In this document: in pieces, positions 10,741-22,900 of the stretch
How the letters are laid out: each line of letters begins with the position of its first letter
Position numbering within the stretch: the first letter of the stretch is position 1
Position numbers and translations under genes: made by a program
Notes under the pieces: model-generated
What the model was told of the DNA's origin: nothing
Databases searched by the model: none
What the model saw: the letters and a program-made list of their open reading frames with translations, nothing else
DNA from: Zygnema cylindricum
Taxonomy: Eukaryota; Streptophyta; Zygnematophyceae; Zygnematales; Zygnemataceae
Reading direction: 5' to 3'
Length of the DNA: 64,000 bases
Assembly (NCBI GenBank): GCA_037447655.1
Contig: JBBHKE010000879.1
Location: 115,654-179,653, forward strand

Positions 10741-11135
10741 ATGCGTGGTTCACACTTGGAAAAATGGGAAAACGATGTCATAAATTTTGGGATCCGTACG
10801 CCAAATTTCATAAAATGACAAAAAACGCGGCGGTGACGGTTGGGACAATAGGTTTCGACCGTTTTGGAGCGTAGCGGCGTAAAAAAAATGCAGTTTCAAG
10901 CGTCAAAACTTGACAGCTGCGAATACCGAACAGCAACTGCCGTCCGCCATTGGACATCATGTTCGGAATGCACTTTTTCGTTTTTGAAGAATTACAAAAC
11001 GAAGCGCACGGACGTGAACCGTACAAGATATTATTACCTCGCAAACTTGTGAACAAACTAGACGACCAATCAGGTAAGAGAACATGTAATGTAAAAAAAA
11101 AAAAAAACACCAATGGAAAAAAAAAAAAAACCTTT
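10741..11135 (+). mobile_element. Truncated copy of a GCGTGGTTCACACTTG inverted-repeat element
   Basis: Starts with GCGTGGTTCACACTTG and stays highly similar to 56159-56540 for about 390 bp. It stops at an A-rich segment, so the 3' inverted terminus is missing. It lies between the two 1.1-kb duplicates. Short open frames on both strands are not conserved as proteins between the two copies. Confidence 0.75.
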
Positions 11136-11828
11136 TTCCCACTCTCTGCTGGTACTGCTCCTCTCTTCCTCTGCTCCTCTCTTCCTCTCTTCCTCTCTTC
11201 CTATACTGCAAAGCAAATCGTTTTTGGATCCCGATTTTTACGTAGAAGGTTATTTGTACTTTCGATTCCCTAAAGGAATCTTCCTTTTCCATACTATTCG
11301 TGGTTAATAGTTAAGCTCAATTTTTCCATTATTTCTCTAAGTCCGGGTGGTCTCTGTCTATCTCGGTTCGCAAGTAAAGCTTAGTAAAGCTTACATAACA
11401 AATAGTTTTACTGTGGTTTTGGTTTTTTTTTTCACCAATTAGATGTGGTAAGAAGAGAAAGGAAAAATGACACATTAAAAAAGAAAAGAGTTTTCATATC
11501 GTTTCAGTGTGGCTTTGTTGGCTATATTTTGACTAAGTTATGTTTTCGGTTCTTTGTTTTATATTTGAGAGCAAGGAAACTCACCAAATTAGGTGTGGTA
11601 AAAAACCCTTTAGTATTGCAACTCTTTAGTAATGGTTAGTATTGCACGAACTAAAAATGTCCTAATGCTAATTACACAGACAAAGAACTGTACTGGTACA
11701 ACTGTACTGGTACAGAGCTGTGCCTGCACTAGATATACATAATAATATCTGTTCTAATTATACAGACTAATAACTGTACTAAAACTCATTATATAGACTA
11801 ATTATAGTAGTAATATTGATTATACAAA
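11136..11828. other. Spacer between the duplicated blocks
   Basis: CT-rich then AT-rich sequence with a short repeated motif (ACTGTACTGGTACA, about 11690-11713). No gene is recognised. Confidence 0.4.
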
Positions 11829-13151
11829 CTATCATTGTTACCAACTTTGACGGCCATCAATACTGAAGTGAATTTGGCGAACTAAAGTGTTATCTACTCA
11901 TCTTAGAAAACTCTATCAAGTATTTGTTTTCAGGTCCTAACTCAAAAGTACGGAGCCATCATTGTCCCTCAAATATTACTGCTTATACCCTTCCGACACA
12001 ACCTGGAGGAACTCCCCACGCTGGTAAAAAAATAGCAAAGGACGAAAATAATGCTCGATAGGTACACCGTGAATCGCTATTAGCGTAATGAAACAATTAG
12101 CGTTATTGACGCTATTTGGGAATTTGGGGGTTTTGAAGGAAAACATTTACTTTAATTTGTTTTTTCAAGGGTTTTTATTTATTCTATTTGAGAATTTGGG
12201 TAAAAAAACGGGGTACCGCAATTAGAGTCATTGACGCTAATAGCGATTCACGGTGTAGCAATCGGAATCATGCATGATGGTTGTTACGCAAAGCTACGGA
12301 TCTACATCTCGGAAATAGGAACACACATAAGACGATATAACATAAAGAACTCGAATTTGTAAAGCACACATGCACGGTTAGCTACGGTCGTTATGTTAGA
12401 TGATGGGCATGTTCTAGTCACAATAGTCAAACAACAAATGTGAACTAACCTTTCTATAAAATTGGGGCCTCTTTTTGTGTCCTCGAAACATTCCTTTCAC
12501 TTAGGTCCTTCCGCTAAGTAAATATCCACCACAGATCATCAAAACATCATCTCACACTCCCCACGAAACTAAGATTTCTAGAGCTCTCACCTATCCACCC
12601 ATGCCTCCAACTAGGAGGACGTATATCAAGCCCGACCATATTGCTCATATAACAAGATAAATGAGCGTCATAACCATTGGAACAAAAAGAAGAATCCATA
12701 GCTATACGAGGATGATCGAGCTTGGCATTCGTCCAGCTTCCGGAAGAATCGACAGGCAAGATACAGCTCAAGTTTTTTTTGTTTCCTGGAGAGCGCGCAA
12801 GGAGCTCCATAATTAGTGACAAATATATTATTATATTATTATTACATGTTATTTTAGTGCATGGACCTAAGCAGATAGTGGAGGGAGGGAGGGAGGGAGG
12901 GAGGGAGGGATGGGAATCGACATAGCCACAGCAGGTATTTCAAACTTATTTCTTGGCTATTGTAACACAGCCTTGTCCATAGCTAGCATTCTTAGCCAAT
13001 ATTGTTCCATCGGATTCCTTGCAGGTGTGAATTCGTTTATTTCTGGACGTTATAGTGTTGTATATGTGTTCTCATTGCAAGCATGCAGCTCCATAGCTTC
13101 AGGTTCGGAAAGTACCAGAAAGGCCGATCCGAAGCTGTCCATGATGACTCA
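11829..13151. repeat. 1.1-kb direct duplication, copy 2 (contains a MITE)
   Basis: Same order of sequence as 9347-10482 with scattered substitutions, but longer by about 190 bp because of the MITE at 12065-12255. The GGGA array recurs at about 12882-12909. Minus-strand open frames here do not stay open in copy 1, which argues against a functional protein. Confidence 0.85.
12065..12255. mobile_element. TA-flanked MITE (CACCG family), full copy
   Basis: 191 bp with termini CACCGTGAATCGCTATTAGC and its reverse complement, flanked by TA on both sides (12063-12064, 12256-12257). The allelic empty site in the 9347-10482 duplicate has a single TA, which shows directly that the target duplication is TA, as in Tc1/mariner (Stowaway-like) elements. 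Subterminal repeats TTAGCGT occur inside both ends. No coding capacity. Confidence 0.93.
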
Positions 13152-13968
13152 GGCTTGTCCATTCCTTCTCCGGCTCGGGAGTACAAGAGGGACCAATGGT
13201 AAGCTGAGGCTTGACAGTACGGAGAATGGCTAATGGTAAGCTGCCCATACCGATTCCTGCTACCTTGAAAAAAAACTGGAAGTTTGGCGCTTGAATTGAG
13301 CAATTTTGTTTGCTTAAAATCTCAAAGTACAAATTGTACGGAGTTATCATGACTGGTTCAAAGTTTCAAACCTTTGAGGTTTCATTTTATATGGTTGAAA
13401 TTTTCGTTCGAATGGTTTTAGTATTTACTATTTAGAGTCTATAAAATGGCCCATATTTATAGACGGGGTACAGGGACCGTACTGTACTTCATGCTTTGTA
13501 TATCACCTTATCCATTTACATTTCCGTACTCATACATCTTTCATCGAAAGAAGATGATCGGTCGATCACGGTGACACGCCCCTTTCTCACTTTTTTGTTT
13601 GTACGTTTGGACGCATTCCCGTTTGTCTTTTCCGAAAAACTGTACTTTCAGCCGTACTTTTCGTCCGGCAAAGCAATCGCCAACGACACTCATCCCTATG
13701 TGGAAGTGTGGATGCTCTTTTGTCGTACGATGGTGCATACCATCTGTGGTCGCTGAAACCCTAGAGCTGTACGATTTTTCTTAATACTTCACACTCTCTC
13801 TATCTCATGCGAGGAGACGTGCATTATTGTTTCTGCGCTTGCGTGTCGCCATGGCTAGTGAAATATGGGAGATAACAGGCAATCACGCGATCTAGAATCA
13901 GTACTTTTCAAGGAAGGACGCTCAATACCGGCCGCTGGCTATAGTCAGCGGTCGCCACTTGTTCTGCA
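13152..13968. other. Region upstream of PAN3
   Basis: About 800 bases with several GTACGG/CCGTAC motifs and no gene recognised. The PAN3 promoter and 5' UTR should lie in its last few hundred bases. I see no convincing TATA box. Confidence 0.4.
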
Positions 13969-16900
13969 ATGAGTGCGTTGAATTCTCGGCTTCCGACCAG
14001 GTAAGAAAAAAAATAATTGTCCTCCTTTTCCCTCTATCCTGCTCACTCGGTCTTTTGCACACACGCATGAAGGTCCTTCAACTCCCTGGTTCTATCTGTT
14101 TTCCCTCCCGCATAGCTATAATTTCTTTGTGGCATTCTCTGGCTATCTGCGTTTTCATCAATTCTTTTATTTTTTGGTTAGCTCATTCATTTTCTGTGTC
14201 GTCAAAGGTCTTCAACTCGAATCACTATATGAAATTTACAATTCGAGGAGAATGTGTACAGCTTGTTTGCTGGTTACACGTACAACTTTTAGTGTCAATT
14301 TGTCGCAGTCTCCTGTTCAGTTACCATTTAAATTATCACACGAAAAGTATGCATTTGTGTGCCTTCTGCTACCTGTTTTTGTAAGATGCAAGGCATAGAA
14401 AGCAAGATAACGTGACGCTTGAAATTGTGCAATTTGCAGAAAAAGGGAGAATTGATCCTTAAGGCTGTTTCAGGGTCATCTTTTCATTTAATCGATTGGA
14501 CATCAGAGGCTTGGGGTATAGCTTCTGTCTGAAACGGTTTAAGTCTAGCATCTTGTCCAGGAGACTAAGTTATCAGGCCCTAAAGGAAGCTATGGGTGTG
14601 ACTCTGACAGACAGGAAGATTGGTGAACTTGTGGGCTTGCACAGTACTGTGCCGTGTCGCTACTGGGCTGCATCGGGCACGTGCTTTTTTGGAGACCAGT
14701 GCAATTTCGCACATAACTTGGCTGATAGAGGATCTTCAGGAAGAACCGGTAAGCTATATCGTTTTATATTGGATTTTTTGCATGAAGGCTTTTTAAGAAG
14801 GTTTCCTCAAAAGTGGGAGTGATCAGTAAAAACCTGCAAGTATATGTGTGTCTTTACTTATGCTACTCTCATGTTTGTTGAGTTCCCTGTGCATACGTTT
14901 TTTGAGCTCAACATATTCCCCTCTCCTAGCTGACAAATTACCGAATTTTTTGGAATTCAGCTGGAGACCTTTGCTTCATGTAGCGCTCAAGAATATTGGA
15001 CCAAATTGTTGATCATCCGGGCAAATTCATAGGCACCAGTAATCTTTTTTCGAAGCTGATATTTATATGGTTGATTCTACCTCTTCGCAGCATACTTTTA
15101 CTTTTTAGTTGCTCTATAACTTGGTGTAATATTGTGTTCATACAAGGCCATGGGAGACTCAGAGTGATGAAGATTTTATCCATTTTCGGCTTTTACACAG
15201 CATATGATGTTTTGGGGCCTCGACTACAAATTGCCCTTAAGTAGACCCATACGTCATGGGTGTGTTTTAAATATTATTCACAAGGCTCATGAGTTGCAAT
15301 TTTTTATTCGCGTGATTTCTTTTATTTCGAGGATACTTCTGTGGAATTTGTTCCACTGATGCAGGCTTAATCACTTTGTCTACGAGATGAACATTAAGCC
15401 CCATCACAATGCATTGAAGAGTGTGTATTGCTGAAAAAGTGAAGGCTTGATGTAAAAGTTTGACCCATGAAAAGGCATCAGTTCCGCACCGGAAAAGTGT
15501 AGTGATAACTAACGAAATTTGATCATGACGCAAGGCCGTCTGAGTATGTCCGATCTTAGGAAAAGCATTATAACTTATGGAGTTCAATGGTCGTGGGCCT
15601 GACCACCATATGGGTTGATGGTCATGTAAAGTTCATTTTAGTATGTGTGTTGGAGGGATGTTGTCTTACAACCTATTGTGTGAAATCTACTGTCTGAGAG
15701 CCACTACTCAGGTATGCTTCAGCAGTAAAGACCATTGCAGGCTGGTTCTGAGCATCAACTTCCAATTCCGTGGTCAAGGTTGTCTTTGTTTTTTTTTTTT
15801 TTTAATGAAGGATCAAACGATACTTTTTTGGGGTCGCATTTTGAAGTATTTCATTTTCTATTCCAAGAATACCTCTTAAAATGCTAATCTTGCTGAGCTA
15901 ATCAATTCTAAACTCCTGAAAGTACGATGGTCCTTGGATTTGGGGGATTGCCTATTGCAGCAGTTCCAAAGAAGGAAAAGGCTTGTCGAGATCTTCTTCT
16001 GAATGGTTCCTGTAAGGTTAGGCCGATGAATTTCCTCAGTGCGACTAACAATTTCATGTATTCTTAAATTTGTCAAGCTGGGTTTTTGAAGATGTTCTTT
16101 CTTGGTTTCTTGGATAAATGAGGGCCAAAATGATGAAAGACTGGTGAAGTAGAGATTTTGCATGGATATCCATGTGAGCATTTTGGATAATCGGAAGATA
16201 TGTCTTTGGCAAATATTCTCCTTCCTTTTGACATCCGTGCCTAAATGCAGCCCCTTTTGTTTTGAAGTTGGAGTGTTTGCAGGGAAGGTTTGCAGGGAAG
16301 GTTTGCAGGGATAACCCCTTTATGGCCTGTTTTAATGGCGGGGGGGCAGAGGCCTCCCTAGTCAGTATATGATGGGTTTGAAGGCTTATTCGTGTGCCTT
16401 GGGAACAAGAAAAGTCATGTCTGGTTTGTTCATCAAAGATCGCCTCAAGAATAGGGGGAGTGAAAGCAAATTGCATAGAATCTGTGTTTTTTTAGTTGGT
16501 CACATGCAAATAATATTTATACAGCCGGCTGCCTGCTCTCGCACTTTGACCCTATGCTTGGGTTTTTCTTGCCTGGATGAACACAGAACGAAAAGAGCGG
16601 ATGTGAATACAACCACGACATTCTTGGAGTGTCTAAGAACATGTAAAAATTTTGTAACCTTGCAAATTTCCATAGGCAATTGCAAATTATATTCAGACAG
16701 CAGTGTTCGGGTTCTCATTCCCTTTCTCTTTCCTTCAAGCACACATTTTTTGAGCAAACTGAAATAGAAATTTATTTTAACTCCTGTTACAATTTTCTGG
16801 TTGTTCATTGACCTTTATCTATTATTATCAGCTTTTCTGTCCAAGATTCCTAAAAGGCTTAAGTTTTCAAATTTTGATGATGCAGTGGAAGCATTACTTG

Positions 16901-19900
16901 GGACAATTATATCCAATCAACTGTTGATTAAACTTTGTCTTTTTGCAAAAATAGGCGTTGTATTAACAAATAGAATATTTTCTTATCTCCTATTCTCAAG
17001 CAAATTGCCTTTAAATGGGCAAAAAATATCCTTTAGACCTTACCCTGCATGTTCATACTAATCGAGGTAATTTAAACAATTAGAATTTTTGGATCATCTC
17101 TACCCATGGCAGTCTTTTTGTTTAACCATCCATACTAATAGGTATCTTCATTTTTTCCAGATCAAACGATGCGACTTTAGTGAACTCTCTCCTTCAAACG
17201 ACTACCACATCATCATCTCCATGGAGTTCAGGCGGTCCTTCATTGGTTTCTTCCCCTTCTCCCTCTCTTCCTTCTTTACCATCAGCCTCTATTCTTATTC
17301 CAACTGTCCCTGTCGGAAGCGATCCATCATTGGCAGCCGGAATGGACTCAACTGTAATAGGAACAATTTCGACTCGTGCTCCTACAGCAGCTGCTCTGGT
17401 TTCTGGAATTCCAGAAGGAGAGAATTCTGATGATATTAATGGAGGGGATGGTTCGTCTGTAAGTGAGCTTAACGTGAGCTTACAAACTGGTATGGAAGGG
17501 GAAGATGGATTGCGTCAAACTGTTTCAGGTTCAGTTGAGCCGAGGAATGACTCGCCCAACCACATTTCAGACGAGGGCACGTCTTTTAAGTTGTCGAGTT
17601 CTGCATTAGGGTTAATTTCTCCTTTGTCCTCTGTGATTTCTGGTGGGGAAGAACCACGTGGCCAAGATAATAGTGTGAAAGAGGAAGGAGAGGGAGGAGA
17701 GGAAGGAGAGGGAGGAGAGGAAGGAGAGGGAGGAGAGGAAGGAGAGGGAAGAGAGGGAGGAGAGGGAGGAGAGGGAGGAGAGGGAAAAGAGGGAGAAGAG
17801 GGATATTCTGTGAAGAGAGGAGTCAAGGAAGATCACGGAGTTCTACAGGAAGATCCAAAAGGGGATTTGACTGTAAACATTGCAAGTAGCCAAGCTCCAA
17901 CTCCCGAAGGTTAGTATGGTTCCTTTCTTCACTTGCGTGTAATTTCTTCCACGGTGTACTTGAATTGGTCATCCTTTACTGTCCCCAGTTATACTTTGAT
18001 AACATATCCAACTGGTCGACAGAAGCTATAGGCATATACTCAGCTGATGTTTCCTCTTCCGTAGTACAAGTATTTATTTTTTTTGCAGCTGGTTTGACGG
18101 TCTTTCGCACTGATTTTATTCCTATGTTCACATTCATCTTAGTTTATCAGGATTGGGCGTGTCAAAGGAAGCAGTTTTATTTGTGTCGACAACCACAGCC
18201 TCAGCTCAGCTCCAACCCTCTCCAAGTAAATCCAAATCTCTTCCCATTTCTGCCCCGGCTTTTGTTCCGGCTGCACAACGATTGGCGCTGGGAGCTTCAG
18301 GGGGAGTGAGTTCAATAGTATCAGGTATGCAATACATTGATGACTGGGAGTATCCCCTCTCTGTCACCCCGTCTCTCTCCTCTCCCCACTTCTCCCTACA
18401 AGCAGCAGTTGGAAAATAGCTACTGCAGGGGGGGGAAATCAACCAACATCAGTCAACACATTAATAACTGTGTTGCTTATAGTCTTTTGACCTCTCCTCT
18501 CACGCCTTCTCCCCCTCTCTCCCTGTAGCAGCAGTAGGAGATCAGCTGATGACAGCAAGAGATTCTGGGGGAGTGGATTCAACAGCATCAATTATGTTAC
18601 ACATTACTTGTCATGTGTATTTCTTTCCTCTCCCTCTCTCTCCCTCCTCTCTCTGCCTCTGTAGCAGCAGCAAGAAATTGGTTGTTACAGCAAGCAGAGA
18701 GCAGGAACTTGAGGGTGATGATCTCCATAACATCAAATAAGCCCTAAATGGGCCGGAAAATTCCAGTTACCAACATACATCTCCATCTCTCTCTCCCTCT
18801 CTCTCTTTCTCTCTCTCTCTGTTCTTTCTTTCTCTTCTCGGTAGTAGCAGTAGGAATCGGCCATTGTAACAAAAGTAACTCTACTTAAGACTTCATGTAG
18901 AAGGTTCTGTAACTTCGTAACTTTTCCTCTAAATGTACAAGACGTTTCTTGTTTTTTTCTATCGCTTAATCAGCTAGCCGCTTATGCTAAAATAAACAAA
19001 ACATTTCAACTGAAAGTGAAAAGGCGTTTTCTTCCATCATTTGTTTTTTTTCCCTGTGGCCTCTCTCCTTGCACATCTCAACCTTATGTTTAAAAAAAAA
19101 ATAACAGGAACCCCGAAATTTCACCAAACTCAAAGTGTTCCAGCTTTTCTCATGTTCATTGCAGACTTTTTTGTTTAGACGAGCTAATTGTTTGCAAGCT
19201 GGTTAATCCCCTTTGTGACGCAAAAATTTCATCGTTGCTATATATGTTTTGGCTGCATATTATAGTCATGAAGGGGCTTTTTTAAGTACATTGTGGGAGC
19301 CAGCTTCCTGAGAAAGGAAAGAAACTCAGCTTTGATAGGATCTCATACCATGGTATATTCTTGTTCTTAGAGTAATTTTGTCATTCTCCACATGCAGGAC
19401 TAACTCTTCCAGGAGTCTCGGCCAATGTAGTAGCTGCTGCAAATGCTCCGCCTTTTGTACCTAAATCAAAACAAATTTCAACAGTAAATTCTTCTATTTC
19501 GACCACAACTCGCACTACTATTACATATGGTTCATTCAGTAACCGCCAGTCAGTTAACATACAGCAGACGCAGACACAGAATTCTTTGGGAAAGACCAGT
19601 TTAGGGTTTGGGATATCTCCTGGATCTCGAGCTAGCGGCTCCTTATTGGGTTCTTCTGTATCTGGTTCTAAAGGGGCAAACCTGGGAACGGCTGTTGGAT
19701 CAAGGACACAAACTGGTCCAGTACAAACTCGTAGTGCTGGTACCGCTTTTTCAAGCCCGGGGAAAAATTTGGAAGTGGGAACATCAACACAGGCCATCTC
19801 ATTGCCAGATGGTGAAGACCTGTCATTAGGGATGACATCCATGTCCCCCCCTCTGTCAGGAGATAACCAGAGCCCACTGTTCTCGCAAGGGGGCAGTGCT

Positions 19901-22900
19901 GTAGGAACAACGCCCATTCTACGCCCCCCGGATAGTATTTCTGTATTGAACAGTGTCGGAGAGCGAGGTGGTAGAGGTGGGTTAGTGCTTGGAACATCGG
20001 GTTCGGGATTCGGACGGGGACGATTTGGACCTAATGTACGTGTAGGAAACGGGTTTTTAGGTGCAGGAGGAGGAATTAGCAGTCCTAGGTCTGGTCCAAA
20101 TTCTTCTACAGTTTCTGGGACTCAAACTCTTGGAGTTAACCAATCACAGAGAGCAGGATTGCAGAAAAATCAGTTTGGCACAGAGCTCAGTCAAGGGACA
20201 AATGTAGGGGCTTTCATTGGAAAGGATGCGCTGTCTATGCAAGAGTTGAAGGGATCGAATACGGGAAATAATGATGTTGCATATGATGCCTCTAGTAAAG
20301 ATTTGGGAGACAAATCGCCTAGGCAAAAACAGGTGCAAGCAAGGCATGCTCACACAATGCAGTCCTCTTTAGCCCAGACGCAGTTGACACATCAAAAGCA
20401 CATTCAAGCTCAATCTTTTTATCAACTCCCACATCATTCGGGGACTTCAGGACAAGTTCAGGGTCAACAGAGTTCATATCAAAGACTGCAAATGCCTCAG
20501 AGGCAGGGGACACCTCCTTTACAACAAAGTAGCACGCAACTGCAGCAACCTCATGCTCCGAGGTCGTCTTCAGGAAATATGCTTAACATGTATAGACCTG
20601 CTTCTCCCGGACCTTCTTTGGCCACAACTCCTGTTGTTGCTGCAACGACGCATGGAGGGGCGACTTACTTCTTTGGGCCTAGGCAAGGGATAGGGACAGG
20701 AAATATGCAGCAACTTCTGGGTCCCTCTGGAGGTTTTGGTACTGGAGGAGGAAGGAGAGATGCCACCGGGAGAGGTGGGAAGTTTACAGCAACACCAGGG
20801 AGGATGCCTTTGACATCGAAATTTATGGCAGAAGAGTTACGGAAAGAACTTTTGCAAAGGAACGCACTGATTCAATCGCAGGTGGGTCGTACTGGAAAGC
20901 ATTAAAATTTTGACACAGAAAATGAAAATGAAGTAGGCTTTTATGGAGCCATGATTGTTGACAAAAATTCTATGCCGTCTCCTGGGTAGTGGGATGACTG
21001 ACTTGATGTGAAGAATATATTAACTCTTTTAATACCAGTCAAATAAGTTCACGAGCATGGCTGATGTTTTTGTAATTTATCTGAAATGTGGACGGGCGAT
21101 GAAAAGGGATAGATTGCATTTTCTTTTTTTTTATCGTTGACTGAAAGATAGAGCTTGAAGACCTCTGAGAGAGCATAGAGATAGTTTATAAATATTTTTT
21201 TAACTCATTCTCAACTAAGTTCATTTATACACTGCCCATAGTTATTAGTGGAAAAGAATTGTTAGTAAAGAGTCACTAACACTAATTAAGTGTAAGGGAA
21301 GTCGGCCAATTGTAATCCACTCATCTATTTGATTTTCTGACAGATAAGGCGAGACCAAACCAGTGTTATTAATGGCACCAATAGTGACGGGCCGTGTCGC
21401 GATGCGTGTTAGGGGTTTGTCATGGTTGATTAATTGCCACGTCGATGTACCAGATTAACCATCAGTAATATCTTATGAGTATTGGGTTTGCCGATTGTTA
21501 TTACCATTTTTTGGGCTGATGAATCATTGTTTTTCGCCTTTGTAATACTGTACGTACATATTCAAAAGGTGCAAAACCATTGCTGATTACCATCAATCTT
21601 TCCAGCCAGCTTGCAATATGTAACATACATAAGCATCAAACAACACATGTTGTCGATACCTTATGTTCTGCTGCGAATATCTTTCAAACTTCGGATTTAT
21701 ACACTTCCATGAAAAAATTGACTACTCCCATAGACTCAATTACTGGATTGCTGTTGCAATGCTACCATAGACTACTTGTGGGTGTGAGCATCCCTATTTT
21801 CCATGACAGAAGTCACATCTCTATCTCTCCCCCTCTCCCTCCTTTTCTCCATCCCTCTCTCTCTTCCTGCCGCCGCCGTCATTTTCCCGATCAACTCTTC
21901 TGACAGGTAGACGGGCTGCTTTTGTGTGGGAGAGGTTGCAGCTAGATCCTGATCAGGATATGGCAGATCTGCCTGAAACAGTGCATCAGTACCACACATT
22001 GTACCCCTTGGAAGATTTTGGAGCACAAGATGAAATGGCAAGGAGTGCATTTGGAGTGCGTTCAATTGTTTTCAAAGGCATCAGTTTGGCAGATGGAAGA
22101 GCTTATGCCATTCGCAGAATTGATCATCGACAGGTGGGACATACCTTAAGATTTATAAAATATGCTGAACTCCATGTATGGTCATCTAAGGCTAAAGCAG
22201 TGGTGCACCAATTGCCAGATTCATGTTTCTGCTTTTAGTCTCTGAGTTGGTGAGCTTCTTTGTGTGATAATATTTCCCCCAAGATGTGGAGTGTGATAGT
22301 CTAGCAGAAGAACAGGATTTCAGATCATAAACTCGGGGGGGGGTTCGCACTAGTGTAATTTGATAGTGATTTTTTCAAAATCAGAAAGACTCACTGTGTG
22401 GGGAGAGTAAATTCGTAGTGTTGTGTATCGGTAAAAAATTTATTGCGATAACACCGATACCGATAGTTATCGGTTATCGAATGGTCAGAGGCTCCGATAT
22501 ATCGGTCCGAGACCAACAAATTCCATATCGGCGATAACTTAGAAAAATATAGTATGCATAAAATAGTACTTTATAATATACTGTATTATATTATCAACTT
22601 TATATAGTGTGGTATGCCACGTGTAGGAATTTGTTCCGTAAGCTGTTTAACTGAAATTTATTACGGATAGCGCTGCACATAAACGTTGACAAATTTTAAA
22701 TAATAGTTCATAGTTCTAAAATTATAGTACCGAAACAAAAAAAATATATTACATTGTAAATTCGTAAAATCAAACTTTTTCGAAAACCAGACGAACATAC
22801 GAACAAAGCAGACGAACAAATCTGTCAGACTGCCGCCATTAACTGCCATTTATAAAAAATAACAGTCAAAAGGACATTTTGGAAGGGGTACCCAAGTAAA

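Noticed and set aside
9347-13151. LTR retrotransposon with 1.1-kb LTRs
   Set aside because: The direct repeats lack TG...CA ends, a primer-binding site, a polypurine tract and target duplications, and the 1.3-kb interior contains a truncated DNA element, not gag or pol.
15267-16476. Minus-strand open frames inside PAN3 intron 2 as a retroelement or gene
   Set aside because: Three separate frames with frequent stops between them and no motif I can name with confidence.
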